A DNA stretch of 26,015 bases from an uncultured Hungatella sp. (GCA_910585645.1 CAJUFP010000071.1:1-26015), one strand, 5' to 3'; shown: positions 1-7,775, counted from the stretch's first letter. Made by a program: numbers and translations. The notes: generated from the letters alone by a model not told the origin.

Positions 1-152
1 GCTCATCGGAATGCTTGGCATATCTGAACCCGAACGGCACACAGCCTCCCTTCCCGCCCTGGCATCACGACTACCCCCGCCCATTGCTCACTCAACAATA
101 TATCAATTATGAGCCTGCCAACCACATACGCCCATTGATATGAGAATACATT

Positions 153-1238
153 TTACTTCCTCTCATGCCATGGCATACGCTCCCACTGTACCACCTTTCC
201 CGGATTCTCTTTCGCCTGCTCCATCAAAAGCCAAATATACGCGTCCTCCAGCGCCTGAGCCAGCGGATACACCTCCCTCCCGCCCTCCAAATACTCCCTC
301 ATATCAAACATCATGGACGCAATAGCATACTCGTCCTGCTCACTGTCAAGCTCCAGCCCGGGATTCCACTGACCGGCAATCCGCCTTAACCCATCCGTCT
401 CCAGCCCCTTATACCTTGGGTCAAGATACGGCAAAAGCGTCTCCTTAACAGGCAGCCCGTCCGCCCCAATATACCGCAGAACCGTATCATTCCACTCCCC
501 GTCCCTGCCCTGAACATTCACATGGCGGGAACGGATAAACGAGTGGTACTGAACCCCCGAAAAATCATAATACGCCATTTTCCCAGACGAATTTCCCTCT
601 AAACAAAATTCCATGGTAATACAAACCCTGTCCCATTCCTTAACGCTGCCGTCGGTGACAGCCCCATACCTGGAATCCGTCTGTGTCACCGGAAACACAT
701 ACCGTTTCCCCCACATCCGCATTGGCCCCGGCTCAATTCCCAGCATATGCCGAATCAAACTGGCCCCGTGATAATCATGGGCAGCCGACAGCCTTACCCC
801 GTAAGGCTCCCCCAATTTCCCCTGTTCCACCGCCCGAAGCCCTGCCGCAATAATCGGATACCGGATATACTGTTCCGCCACCTGAATCTTCGCCCCGTAC
901 GTTTCTTTCAATTCCCACAAGCCCTTAAGCTCTTCCAAGTTCATCCCCGCCGGAGTCTCGCACAGCACCGCAAATCCTTTCTGTGCCCACCGCCTTGTCA
1001 CCTGGAACATGGAATCTTTAGAAACCGCCGCCACCACAAAATCCGGCTCCGCCGCCTGGCACTCATCCTCCGAAACCGTGGTCATAATCCCCTCCTGCGC
1101 GGCAATCCGGTCCGCCTTCTCCTGACTGCGGCACAGCATATACTTAAGCTGAAAATGCTCCGGAAACCTTTTTGCAATCCTCACAAAAAACATAGCCCGC
1201 CACCCGGAGCCAATAATCATAAACGACAATGGTTTCAT
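153..1238 (-). CDS. Gfo/Idh/MocA family oxidoreductase
   Basis: This 361-residue protein has an N-terminal Rossmann fold starting MKPLSFMIIGSGWRAM, with the glycine-rich NAD(P)-binding turn GSGWR near residues 9-13, then the C-terminal alpha/beta domain of the family. Members oxidise or reduce sugars and related polyols using a bound nicotinamide. The usual EKP motif near residue 100 reads ETP (in VLCETPAG), so the lysine that normally helps catalysis is threonine; the substrate is unknown and activity may be altered. I chose the start at 1238 because AAAAGGAGAG lies a few bases upstream; the frame stays open further upstream but lacks family similarity there. It begins 25 bases after the permease stop, so it is probably the last gene of the ABC transporter operon. 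The family call is firm; the role is not known. Confidence 0.88.
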   Translation of the reverse strand: MKPLSFMIIGSGWRAMFFVRIAKRFPEHFQLKYMLCRSQEKADRIAAQEGIMTTVSEDECQAAEPDFVVAAVSKDSMFQVTRRWAQKGFAVLCETPAGMNLEELKGLWELKETYGAKIQVAEQYIRYPIIAAGLRAVEQGKLGEPYGVRLSAAHDYHGASLIRHMLGIEPGPMRMWGKRYVFPVTQTDSRYGAVTDGSVKEWDRVCITMEFCLEGNSSGKMAYYDFSGVQYHSFIRSRHVNVQGRDGEWNDTVLRYIGADGLPVKETLLPYLDPRYKGLETDGLRRIAGQWNPGLELDSEQDEYAIASMMFDMREYLEGGREVYPLAQALEDAYIWLLMEQAKENPGKVVQWERMPWHERK

Positions 1239-1263
1239 CTCAACTCTCCTTTTCCTACAGTTC

Positions 1264-2526
1264 CTAAACCCCGGCAGCCCTTTCATTGGCACAATTATAT
1301 TTATAATTCATACACCCGCACACCACCAGCGATACCACAAAAATCAGCACCAGCGCTGCCCCGGCCATCACCGGAATCAGCCCGTAAACGCACAGCACCG
1401 CAGCGATGTTGAGAATATAAATCAGAGATGCAGCCATGATAAACCCATACAGCCACAAAAGTTCCCTTCCCACAATCGTCCTGATCTGCTCCCTGGTATA
1501 CCCGATTTTCACCAAAGTGATAAACTGATGTTTTCTCCCCGCCGACTCCGACGCAAACCGGAACATAAGGGACAGACACAACAGAGGAATCATGGTGGAA
1601 AATGACAGCAGACACAGGGCAAATTCAGCCCCTTTTTCAACCATCCCCGCAGTCAGCAGACAGAGGATATCCGCCGTGGCAATAAACAATATAATGTACA
1701 GCTTTGCCATTTTTAAATCTTCCCGAAACAGTCCCATGTATACCAGCTTCTCCCCCTGGTTCATCCATTTCTCCCTGCCCTCCTTCTCCAGCCACGGAAG
1801 CACCACCTTGTCAATGGTCCCACAAAGCCCCATAAGTCCCACCACCCCCAGCATAGTCATCTGCCTCGGCTCCCTGCCGCACACATACAAAAGCGCGGCG
1901 CATCCCAGATAGAGGGCCGGATAAACATACCTGCCCCCCTTGACCGCAAACAGTCCGGGAAACCGCATCCTGATTTTCTCCTCCCCGTGAAGCAGGCTGT
2001 AAATGCTGTTCCGGTAAGAATAACCCAGATTCACAAAAGTACACCAAAAAACCTCAAAGCCAATAATGCAGGCTGACATCACCACCGGCTGACTCCCCGA
2101 AGCAAACGAAAGCTCCCCGCCTGTCATATACCGAAAGACAAATCTCAGCAGCGGAAAACACATCCGCCCCGCCCCAACTCCCACAGGAATAGACAGAAGC
2201 ATCAAAATCCCCGTCTGAAAAATCAAAAACCGGGTCAACTGCATATACGTTCCCCCGCACATGAGAATCACCGCCAGTTCATTTGACTTCTTTTTCACAT
2301 AAAAATCATTGGCCAGAAAAATCACCAGGATACAGACCAGCACATCAAAGGTGGTCAGAAACGTAGGCAAATCATTTTTCCCGTACAGATAAGTCACCCC
2401 TATGGTTTTTGACAACGCTACATGGAAAAACAGATACATAAACATGGAGGACAGCATAAATACCATCCAGTAACACACTGCCCTGTCCAGGTCTTTTCTA
2501 AGGGATTGAATGGATTGTTTCAACAT
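1264..2526 (-). CDS. ABC transporter permease, FtsX/BceB-like, compact 10-TM form
   Basis: This is a hydrophobic 420-residue membrane protein. I count about ten membrane segments, roughly four in the first half, two in the middle and four near the C-terminus. The N-terminal layout (a short basic helix, one membrane segment, then a three-segment block with a KKKSNELAV-type loop) resembles BceB/FtsX-type permeases that work with peptide-antibiotic or lipoprotein ATPases. The large extracellular domain of about 200 residues found in BceB (about 650 residues) is absent, so it is a compact variant. The start at 2526 (MLKQSIQ) has AAAGGA eleven bases upstream. An alternative ATG at 2553 directly follows an in-frame TAG and has no ribosome binding site. 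The partner ATPase is upstream but separated by a repeat tract instead of the usual few bases. Confidence 0.78.
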   Translation of the reverse strand: MLKQSIQSLRKDLDRAVCYWMVFMLSSMFMYLFFHVALSKTIGVTYLYGKNDLPTFLTTFDVLVCILVIFLANDFYVKKKSNELAVILMCGGTYMQLTRFLIFQTGILMLLSIPVGVGAGRMCFPLLRFVFRYMTGGELSFASGSQPVVMSACIIGFEVFWCTFVNLGYSYRNSIYSLLHGEEKIRMRFPGLFAVKGGRYVYPALYLGCAALLYVCGREPRQMTMLGVVGLMGLCGTIDKVVLPWLEKEGREKWMNQGEKLVYMGLFREDLKMAKLYIILFIATADILCLLTAGMVEKGAEFALCLLSFSTMIPLLCLSLMFRFASESAGRKHQFITLVKIGYTREQIRTIVGRELLWLYGFIMAASLIYILNIAAVLCVYGLIPVMAGAALVLIFVVSLVVCGCMNYKYNCANERAAGV

Positions 2527-2557
2527 GGCTCTTTTATTCCTTTGCTTTGGCATCTAT

Positions 2558-2745
2558 GGCTTTTCGGCTTGTTCGACTTAGGCGGCTTATTCGACTTACT
2601 TGGTTTATTTGACTTACTCGGCTTATTCGACTTATTCGACTTACACAGCTTATTCGACTTACTCGGCTTATTCGACTTACTCAGCTTATTCTATTTACTC
2701 GGCTTATTTGACTTACTCAGCTTATTTGACTTACTCGGCTTACTC
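2558..2745. repeat. 9/18-bp tandem repeat (minisatellite) between ABC ATPase and permease
   Basis: Read on the minus strand, the tract is about nine 18-bp units of the form GAGTAAGTCRAATAAGCY plus two 9-bp half units. The 18-mer is itself two related 9-mers (GAGTAAGTC and RAATAAGCY). Units differ by single substitutions: GAGTAAATA in one, GTGTAAGTC in another, and GCCTAAGTC at the permease side. The ATPase stop codon is the first TAA of the array. In the ATPase frame a TAA recurs every 9 or 18 bases, while the other two minus-strand frames are mostly open. It fills the whole ATPase-permease gap of about 200 bases, where such genes normally almost touch. Confidence 0.95.
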
Positions 2746-3507
2746 AAATATGGCTTTCGACTCGCTGGCGTTTATCTCCGTAATTTTCCAAAAATACTCT
2801 TTCTGGCTCATTCCGCCTTTTTCCACGGTCTGCTGGATAACTCCGTCTTTTATGTACACCAGCCGCGACGAGTAGGACGCGATGAGAGGGTCATGGGTCA
2901 CCATAATTATGGTCACTGCCTGCTCCCTGTTAAGCTTATCAACCAGCTCCAGAAATTCGCTGGCGCTGCGTCGGTCAAGATTCCCCGTAGGCTCGTCGGC
3001 AATCATGATTTTAGGATTCATCACCAGAGCCCTGCAAATGGCTCCCCTCTGCCTCTGACCGCCGGAGCATTCTCTGGGATATTTGTGTAGGATTTCCTGT
3101 ATCCCCATCTGTTTGGCCACCATCTCCACCCGCTCCCCCGCCTCTTTTTTCTTTGCCTTTGCAAGAGCCAGGGGCATGGCAATGTTTTCGTATAGGGTAT
3201 GGGTCTCCAAAAGATTAAATTCCTGGAACACGAACCCTAGTGTCCTGCTGCGAAATCTCCCTATCTCATTGGCTGACATAGAATGAATCTCCACCCCGTC
3301 GATAAATACCCAGCCTCTGGTCGGGAAATCAATGGTGGAAATATTGTTGATAAATGTGGTCTTCCCGCTTCCGCTGGGCCCCATGACACATAAAAACTCC
3401 CCGGCCTGGGCCGTAAAGTTAATGCTGTGAAGGGCCTCAAATTCATTGGGCTGTCCCAGGTAATAGATTTTGGTTAAGTTTTTCGTTTTTAAAATCGGCT
3501 GCGGCAT
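2740..3507 (-). CDS. ABC transporter ATP-binding protein, BceA/LolD-like
   Basis: This 255-residue ATPase carries every motif of the class that powers FtsX-type permeases: Walker A GPSGSGKTT near residue 44, Q-loop FVFQEFNLL, signature SGGQRQR (preceded by C instead of the usual L), Walker B IMIADEPTGNLD and switch histidine in VTHD. It should hydrolyse ATP at the inner face of the membrane to drive the compact permease encoded downstream. Such pairs usually export or detoxify antimicrobial peptides, or move lipids or lipoproteins; no two-component system adjoins it to tell which. The start at 3507 has AGGAGG eight bases upstream. The last codons (AIFE, stop) run into the 9-bp repeat array, so the array's first TAA ends the protein. 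It begins 33 bases after the phosphatase stop and may be cotranscribed with it. Confidence 0.93.
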   Translation of the reverse strand: MPQPILKTKNLTKIYYLGQPNEFEALHSINFTAQAGEFLCVMGPSGSGKTTFINNISTIDFPTRGWVFIDGVEIHSMSANEIGRFRSRTLGFVFQEFNLLETHTLYENIAMPLALAKAKKKEAGERVEMVAKQMGIQEILHKYPRECSGGQRQRGAICRALVMNPKIMIADEPTGNLDRRSASEFLELVDKLNREQAVTIIMVTHDPLIASYSSRLVYIKDGVIQQTVEKGGMSQKEYFWKITEINASESKAIFE

Positions 3508-3540
3508 GTTGGATTCCTCCTGTGAGGGGTGTTTATCTCT

Positions 3541-4032
3541 TTAAGATTTATCTCTTGATCTTATGGCAAGCTTTTCAATGAGAGCCTGACATCCCCTGAA
3601 TACATCTTTATAAGTAGCTTCAAAATCACCCGTGTACCATGGGTCTGCAATGTCTCCAGGACTATCCGTAAAATCCAGCAGGCGGCAGATCTTCTTTTCT
3701 GAATCTCCCCCTGTGATTCGCAGCATATTCCGAATATTCCATTGGTCCATGCCAATGAGATAATCGTATTCCTGATAATCTCTTTTCGTCATCTGCCTGG
3801 CGTATTTGCCTGATGTGTCGATTCCGTGCCTGCGCAGGATGTTCCGGGTTCCCTGGTGAACCGGATTGCCGATTTCTTCGGTGCTGGTGGCTGCGGAGGC
3901 TACAATAATTTCTGGGAAGGCAGAAGGGGCTTTGGGGGTGTTTCTTTGTTTTTCTATCATGTCTTTTAAGACGAACTCGGCCATGGGGCTGCGGCAGATG
4001 TTACCATGGCAGACAAAAAGTATCGAAATCAT
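3541..4032 (-). CDS. Low-molecular-weight protein tyrosine phosphatase
   Basis: This is a 163-residue cytoplasmic phosphatase. The catalytic P-loop C-X5-R-S is visible at residues 8-15 as CHGNICRS, and the general acid sits in the DPWYTGDF motif about three quarters along. These are the hallmark elements of the LMW-PTP family (Wzb/YwlE-type), which removes phosphate from protein tyrosine or arginine. Length matches the family. The start at 4032 is supported by AGGAGG nine bases upstream (TTAGGAGGAAAAACAAAC before ATG). Its leader at about 4037-4105 recurs near 7711-7775, and a fragment of its first codons recurs at 5117-5152. Genes downstream on the same strand are the ABC ATPase and permease. 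Confidence 0.93.
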   Translation of the reverse strand: MISILFVCHGNICRSPMAEFVLKDMIEKQRNTPKAPSAFPEIIVASAATSTEEIGNPVHQGTRNILRRHGIDTSGKYARQMTKRDYQEYDYLIGMDQWNIRNMLRITGGDSEKKICRLLDFTDSPGDIADPWYTGDFEATYKDVFRGCQALIEKLAIRSRDKS

Positions 4033-4036
4033 GTTT

Positions 4037-4105
4037 GTTTTTCCTCCTAAAATGCTCTGATTTGCCGTGTTTTGGCGCGATTTGCGGAGTTTGCTTTTTG
4101 CGTGG
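4037..4105. repeat. Phosphatase leader, copy A of a dispersed repeat
   Basis: The untranslated leader of the phosphatase gene contains CCTCCTAAAATGCTCTGATT followed by TTGCCGTGTTTTGGCGCGA. Nearly the same series (CCTCCTAAAATGCGCTGATT, then TTGCTAATGTTTTGACACC) is found at about 7713-7775, where no phosphatase gene follows. The match covers roughly 65 bases with scattered substitutions, so it is a true duplicate, not just a shared ribosome binding site. Confidence 0.75.
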
Positions 4106-4116
4106 AGATTGTTAAA

Positions 4117-4122
4117 AGTATA
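4117..4122 (-). promoter_or_regulatory. Possible -10 of the phosphatase gene
   Basis: TATACT on the minus strand lies about 85 bases upstream of the phosphatase start. The position expected for the -35, 17 bases further up, reads TGTGGC and matches the consensus poorly, so this is tentative. Confidence 0.3.
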
Positions 4123-4215
4123 ATGATTATCCGGCATCCGCCACACGGATAAATGTATCTAATTGTGGGTTATACATGAAATATTTCCTCCCCAGACTCA
4201 TTGTGTCCACATATA

Positions 4216-4545
4216 TTACACAATGTTATCGCGATTCTGCCCATTATAAAGAAACCTTCTAACTTCCATAATCAAATCATTCGGATCATCATCAATCACT
4301 ACATAGTAAATAATATAATTATCCACATAAATACGATAATAAGGATATCTGCGCTCCCGGACAGAATGATATGGTTCAAAAGATTCAGCCACCGAAAGCC
4401 GCTCCATAATAGCAGACTCTACCTTATCCAATAAGTCATTTGCTGCTTTTGGGTTCTTCAGTTTCTCCGCAATATAAGTAACTTTTTCATCAAGGTCATC
4501 ATAAAAAAGTGGCAGATAGCTCAATCTGTACTTTTTACTGAACAT
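4216..4545 (-). CDS. RelE/ParE-family toxin of a type II toxin-antitoxin system
   Basis: This 109-residue protein has the features of RelE/ParE toxins: an N-terminal helical hairpin (YDDLDEKVTYIAEKLKNP), then a beta-sheet with RERRYPYYRIYVDNYIIYYV and a C-terminal MEVRRFLYNGQNR strand and tail. RelE-type members cleave mRNA on the ribosome and ParE-type members poison gyrase; I cannot decide between them here. It follows its antitoxin with an 11-base overlap (4535-4545), the usual translationally coupled order of antitoxin first. The reading frame is intact, with no sign of decay, unlike the genes at 5295-7551. Confidence 0.88.
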   Translation of the reverse strand: MFSKKYRLSYLPLFYDDLDEKVTYIAEKLKNPKAANDLLDKVESAIMERLSVAESFEPYHSVRERRYPYYRIYVDNYIIYYVVIDDDPNDLIMEVRRFLYNGQNRDNIV

Positions 4546-4795
4546 TTATCTTCCTCCGCAGTCCTCCGAAAACTTCCTCATGGTTCATCCTTGTATCGTT
4601 TTCCGCCGCATACCTATCTGCTTTATCCAGTGCCGCTTCAACACCATCCGTCAACTTTGAATATTCTTCAAGACTAAGCACTACCATTGCTCCGTATCCG
4701 TTCTTTGTTAAATATACCGGTTCTCCCGCATTTACAATTTTCTCAATATCAGGAAACTTATTTCTTAAATCTGAAACAGGCCTAATCTGTAACAT
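4535..4795 (-). CDS. Phd/YefM-family antitoxin
   Basis: This 86-residue protein opens with MLQIRPVSDLRNKFPDIEK, then VYLTKNGYGAMVVLSLEEY, the Phd/YefM DNA-binding fold, followed by a charged C-terminal helix that would wrap the toxin. It should neutralise the downstream toxin and repress the shared promoter, with the complex acting as co-repressor. AAGGAGAG lies about eight bases upstream of the ATG. A strong sigma-A-like promoter sits at 4845-4873. Two direct copies of GATAAAAT between that promoter and the start are candidate operator half-sites. Confidence 0.9.
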   Translation of the reverse strand: MLQIRPVSDLRNKFPDIEKIVNAGEPVYLTKNGYGAMVVLSLEEYSKLTDGVEAALDKADRYAAENDTRMNHEEVFGGLRRKINVQ

Positions 4796-4844
4796 AAGCG
4801 TTCTCTCCTTATCAATATTTTATCCTAATTTTATCATATCCCAC

Positions 4845-4873
4845 ATTATACTCTACTATTCTAAAAAAAGCAA
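4845..4873 (-). promoter_or_regulatory. Sigma-A-type promoter of the toxin-antitoxin operon
   Basis: On the minus strand TTGCTT (-35) and TATAAT (-10) are separated by exactly 17 bases, about 50 bases upstream of the antitoxin start. The direct repeat GATAAAAT just downstream would suit autorepression by the Phd-type antitoxin; that part is inference. Confidence 0.65.
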
Positions 4874-5012
4874 CCATTGTTATAATCTTTCTTTATTTAA
4901 CCTAATAATACATTTTATTATGTTTCATCCTGAATTTTTCTATGGCAAATGGCAATTTTCCTTTCATAAAGAAAACTGTCATCTTGCAAACGAATTTATT
5001 TTGCTGTGTCCT

Positions 5013-5090
5013 ATGTCATTTCAAGGCTCTTTCAAAAATGGTGTAGTAGTGGTGTAGTAAGCACCTTTTCTTTCCGTAAAATCATTGAAT
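5013..5090. repeat. Imperfect direct repeat, left copy (pairs with 7628-7705)
   Basis: The segment runs TGTCATTTCAAGGCTCTTTC, AAAAATGGTGTAGTAGTGGT, GTAGTAAGCACC and, after a short variable stretch, AATCATTGAAT. The same blocks in the same order occur at about 7628-7705 (TGTCATATCAAAGCTCTTTC, then AAAATAGTGTAGTATTGATG, TAGTAAATGCC, AATCATTGAT). The two copies bracket the decayed ATPase and DUF1016 genes. Coding potential differs between the copies, so the conserved thing seems to be the DNA. Confidence 0.75.
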
Positions 5091-5152
5091 TTGCAGGCTT
5101 TTTCGGGATACTTCAAAATATTGCCGTGGCAAATAAAGAGTATTTTTATCAT
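5021..5152 (-). pseudogene. 43-residue ORF: phosphatase start fused to a YYTTTTPF tail
   Basis: The ORF begins MIKILFICHGNI, which matches the first twelve residues of an LMW phosphatase up to the P-loop. Continuity with the phosphatase is then lost and the peptide ends YYTTTTPFLKEP. It lacks the catalytic arginine and the rest of the fold, so it cannot be an active phosphatase. AAAGGATAT lies upstream of the ATG, so translation is possible. The C-terminal part is encoded by the direct repeat at 5013-5090. It is best read as a fragment carried by, or left by, a repeated element; a functional micropeptide is less likely. Confidence 0.6.
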
Positions 5153-5294
5153 CTTGAATATATCCTTTCATAAACTTTTAAATCTTGATATTTCAAACTC
5201 TCCGATGTTTTTCATTTTTTGTTTTTTTACCCTTAATTTATGTAATCCGTTATAAATTTACAGACAAATTATGTAGTAAATAATTATACCATTA
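5153..5294. other. AT-rich spacer
   Basis: This is AT-rich sequence with no reading frame, clear promoter or hairpin that I can support. Together with the stretch at 4874-5012 it separates the toxin-antitoxin promoter from the decayed ATPase gene. Confidence 0.5.
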
Positions 5295-6794
5295 TCATTT
5301 CAATAATGCTGTTAGAGATGCTATGTCAACATAACTATAAATATCATCACATAGATATTTAATAAAATTATTTTCTGAAATTCCTATTTTTTCAAGGTTC
5401 GACAATATCACTCTATAGAAATTTTTTCCATCCATATCTTTATTTGGGGATGTTCTAGGATCATTCATATAATCTGCAATAATATCGTGTATAGAACGTT
5501 GGTTAAAATACTTGTCTCCTATTAATTTAATAAATTTCTTATCTTTTTCAATGATACACTTACTTCTCAAAAATTTTTCAATACTTGGAATAGGCAAAAA
5601 ACATTTAGGAAGATATTTATACTCCTGCTTTTTATTTATTTTATCTTTTACATCTCCATCATAAATACTAATAATATGTTTACCAACACCTAAAGTATTA
5701 TATGTGACCATATCATGATGCAATTTCAACATTTGATTACAACCACCAGAAGGCAATACGCAACATAATTTACTCTTATTAAGCCCATTAACTCGTACAA
5801 TCTTTTCCACTAGCACTTTTGTTAATTCATCTTCAACTAACAATAAAAAATCAAATCCATTTGGAATATACAAATTTCTAACAGCATAATTTGGATAACA
5901 TGGATTAATTGTCATAAGCTCTCCGCGATCATTCTCAAGCAAATATATATTTTGAGGCTTTAATCTATGAATAAGTTCAGATGAATGCGTTAAAAAATAA
6001 ATTATCAAATCTTTATCGTTTGATTTAACCAAATCTTGAAGAAACAAAAATAGTCTATCTATTGCACTCGGATGTAATGCTAGTTCTACTTCACCAATCA
6101 AGAATAATAATTTCTTCTTATTCTTGCTTTTTCTCTTTATAACAAGATTATTAATAAAATCAATAAGCGATATTAGCATACTCTCTCCACTACTCATTCG
6201 GAATTGGCTAATTGTCGCTTCCTCATACCCTAAAAAATATGGGATATCTCTGAATCCAATTTTTTCTGCATCTGTTCTACTTCTTATTTTTTTAATGTTT
6301 TATAATGGTTTTTATCATTATGTAGTATATATCCTAATGTTGACGCAACAAACTCATCCGCAAGTGCCAAAAAATCCTCATAATTTTCTTGAGACATAAA
6401 TTTATCTATACAATCATGGTCATCAAACCGGCATCCATAGAAAATGCTTCCCTCATAAAACCCATCTATATGTGTACTGGCAATTAATGCGCTATGTCCT
6501 TTTACGTTACCATGACCCTTTACATAAGTAAATTTATTAGTAGTCATCTTTCCCTTTTTATAAAACCAATGATTGTAAGAATCTCCTCTCAATATCTATC
6601 GTAGAATCAGCACAAATATCGTACGGTAACAGCATATGTGCCGAAGAGGTTTTGACCATAAGAGACAAAGCCAGCATCAATGTACTTTTCCCACATCCAT
6701 TCTCACCAACAAAAGCATATAGTCCTTTTTCGAGAGGTAACTCAAATTCCGCATGATTAATATTTTTTATCTTATTTATTTTAATTATTACATT
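5295..6794 (-). pseudogene. AAA ATPase with C-terminal TOPRIM-like domain (OLD-like), frameshifted
   Basis: Three consecutive reading frames join into one protein of about 500 residues. The first part (about 6794-6600) begins VIIKINKIKNINHAEFELP and holds Walker A GENGCGKST. The middle part runs 6592-6284. The last part (from about 6290 to 5295) has the ABC signature MSSGE, Walker B LLFLIGEVELALHP, the switch LTHSSE, and a TOPRIM-like segment with LLLVEDE and ISIYDGDV. OLD-family proteins of this layout are DNA nucleases, often phage-defence effectors. Lesions: no usable start codon in frame, although ATG at 6793 is one frame off; a shift near 6595; and a shift at the A7 run (6287-6293). The Walker B aspartate is also glycine (LIGE instead of LIDE). 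It follows the DUF1016 gene by 15 bases and is probably dead. Confidence 0.8.
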
Positions 6795-6808
6795 CGTATG
6801 TTTTCCTC

Positions 6809-7551
6809 TTATTCACTTTCCATCAACTTTTTCAATTCCTCTTTGCTAGGTAACACGGTTAGATACTTGCTTGCAAATATCTGATTGTTATCCTCTGGCA
6901 AAGTCATCTCTACTACAGCATCATTCTTATTCTTACATAAAAGGATGCCAATTGTCGGATTTTCATCTTGCAACTTCACTTTACGGTCATAATAATTCAC
7001 ATACATTTGCATCTGTCCTATATCTTGATGTTTTAATCTTCCAATTTTCAAATCAAAAAGCACAAAACACCGTAACAAACGATTGAAAAAACTAAATCCA
7101 CTCTGTAATGCTCATCTTCAAACGTGAATCTTACCTGTCGCCCAACAAATGTAAATCCTTTGCCCAATTCCAGTAAAAATTCTTGCAGATGATCAATAAT
7201 CTTGGTTTCCAAATCTGTCTCTGAATATTTAGCAAGCTCTGGCAAGCCCGTAAATTCCAACACATATGGGTCTTTCAGCAAATCCTCTGCTTTTTCAATA
7301 ATCTGCCCTTCTTCTGATAGCCGTTTTACTTCCTCTTTGTTTCTGCTCAATGCCAACCGCTCATACAATGCACTGTCATATTGTCTGCCCAGCTCTTTTA
7401 CACCCCAGCCATTCCGAATAGCTTCAATTTCATAAAAATGGCGTTCTTCTATATTTGAAACGCGCATAAGTATTACATAATGAGAAAAACTAAGAAAAAA
7501 TTTTCTACCTTCCTTCGTTACAGGCAAACTTTCAAATTGGGTAGACAGCAT
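6809..7551 (-). pseudogene. DUF1016 (YhcG-type) PDDEXK nuclease, truncated and frameshifted
   Basis: Two frames (7551-7048 and 7078-6809) add up to the C-terminal nuclease half of a DUF1016/YhcG protein. Recognisable blocks are SHYVILMRVSN, EEVKRLSEEGQIIEK, LLKDPYVLEFTGL, LLELGKGFTFVGRQVRFTF, HYRVDLVF, FVLFDLKIGR and DIGQMQMYVNYYDR. The VDLVF and DLK blocks carry the PD-(D/E)XK metal-binding residues. The shift falls exactly between them at a run of six A/T pairs (7086-7091); one more base would restore FFNRLLRCFVLFDLK. The usual N-terminal domain of about 140 residues is missing: similarity stops near 7530, about 100 bases short of the direct repeat at 7628. These proteins often travel with restriction-modification and other defence genes. 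Confidence 0.85.
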
Positions 7552-7627
7552 CTACCCAATTCATATCATACCAAACAAATTATTTTTACACTACAAGAGA
7601 ATCCTAAATTTCCATCTTTATTTTCAT

Positions 7628-7775
7628 TTGTCATATCAAAGCTCTTTCAAAATAGTGTAGTATTGATGTAGTAAATGCCTGTTTGAGCCGCTGAATCATT
7701 GATAAATCCCTCCTAAAATGCGCTGATTTGCTAATGTTTTGACACCTTTTGCGAGATTTATTTTTTTTGTTCTTT
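7628..7775. repeat. Right copy of the direct repeat plus phosphatase leader, copy C
   Basis: Bases 7628-7705 repeat the sequence at 5013-5090, and 7711-7775 repeat the phosphatase leader at 4037-4105. On the minus strand the leader has its GGAGGG ribosome binding site and an ATG at 7699, but the following 22-codon frame (MIQRLKQAFTTSILHYFER and three more residues, ending 7631) has no phosphatase sequence. It reads the same DNA motif that gives YYTTTTPF at 5021-5152 in a different frame. The phosphatase body has therefore been lost here, with leader and tail directly joined. Confidence 0.7.

Noticed and set aside
2558..2745. CRISPR array
   Set aside because: The units are 9/18 bases, contiguous, with no unique spacers and no cas genes.
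2422..3090. Long plus-strand frame encoding LFDLLG-type leucine-rich repeats
   Set aside because: It is the antisense reading of the 9/18-bp DNA repeat and of the ABC ATPase gene; there is no start site or conserved domain.
5021..5152. Functional small phosphatase
   Set aside because: Only the first twelve residues match and the catalytic arginine is missing.
5295..7551. Functional Gabija-like or other two-gene defence system
   Set aside because: Both genes carry frame breaks, the ATPase lacks a start and the Walker B Asp, and the partner is DUF1016, not a UvrD-like helicase.
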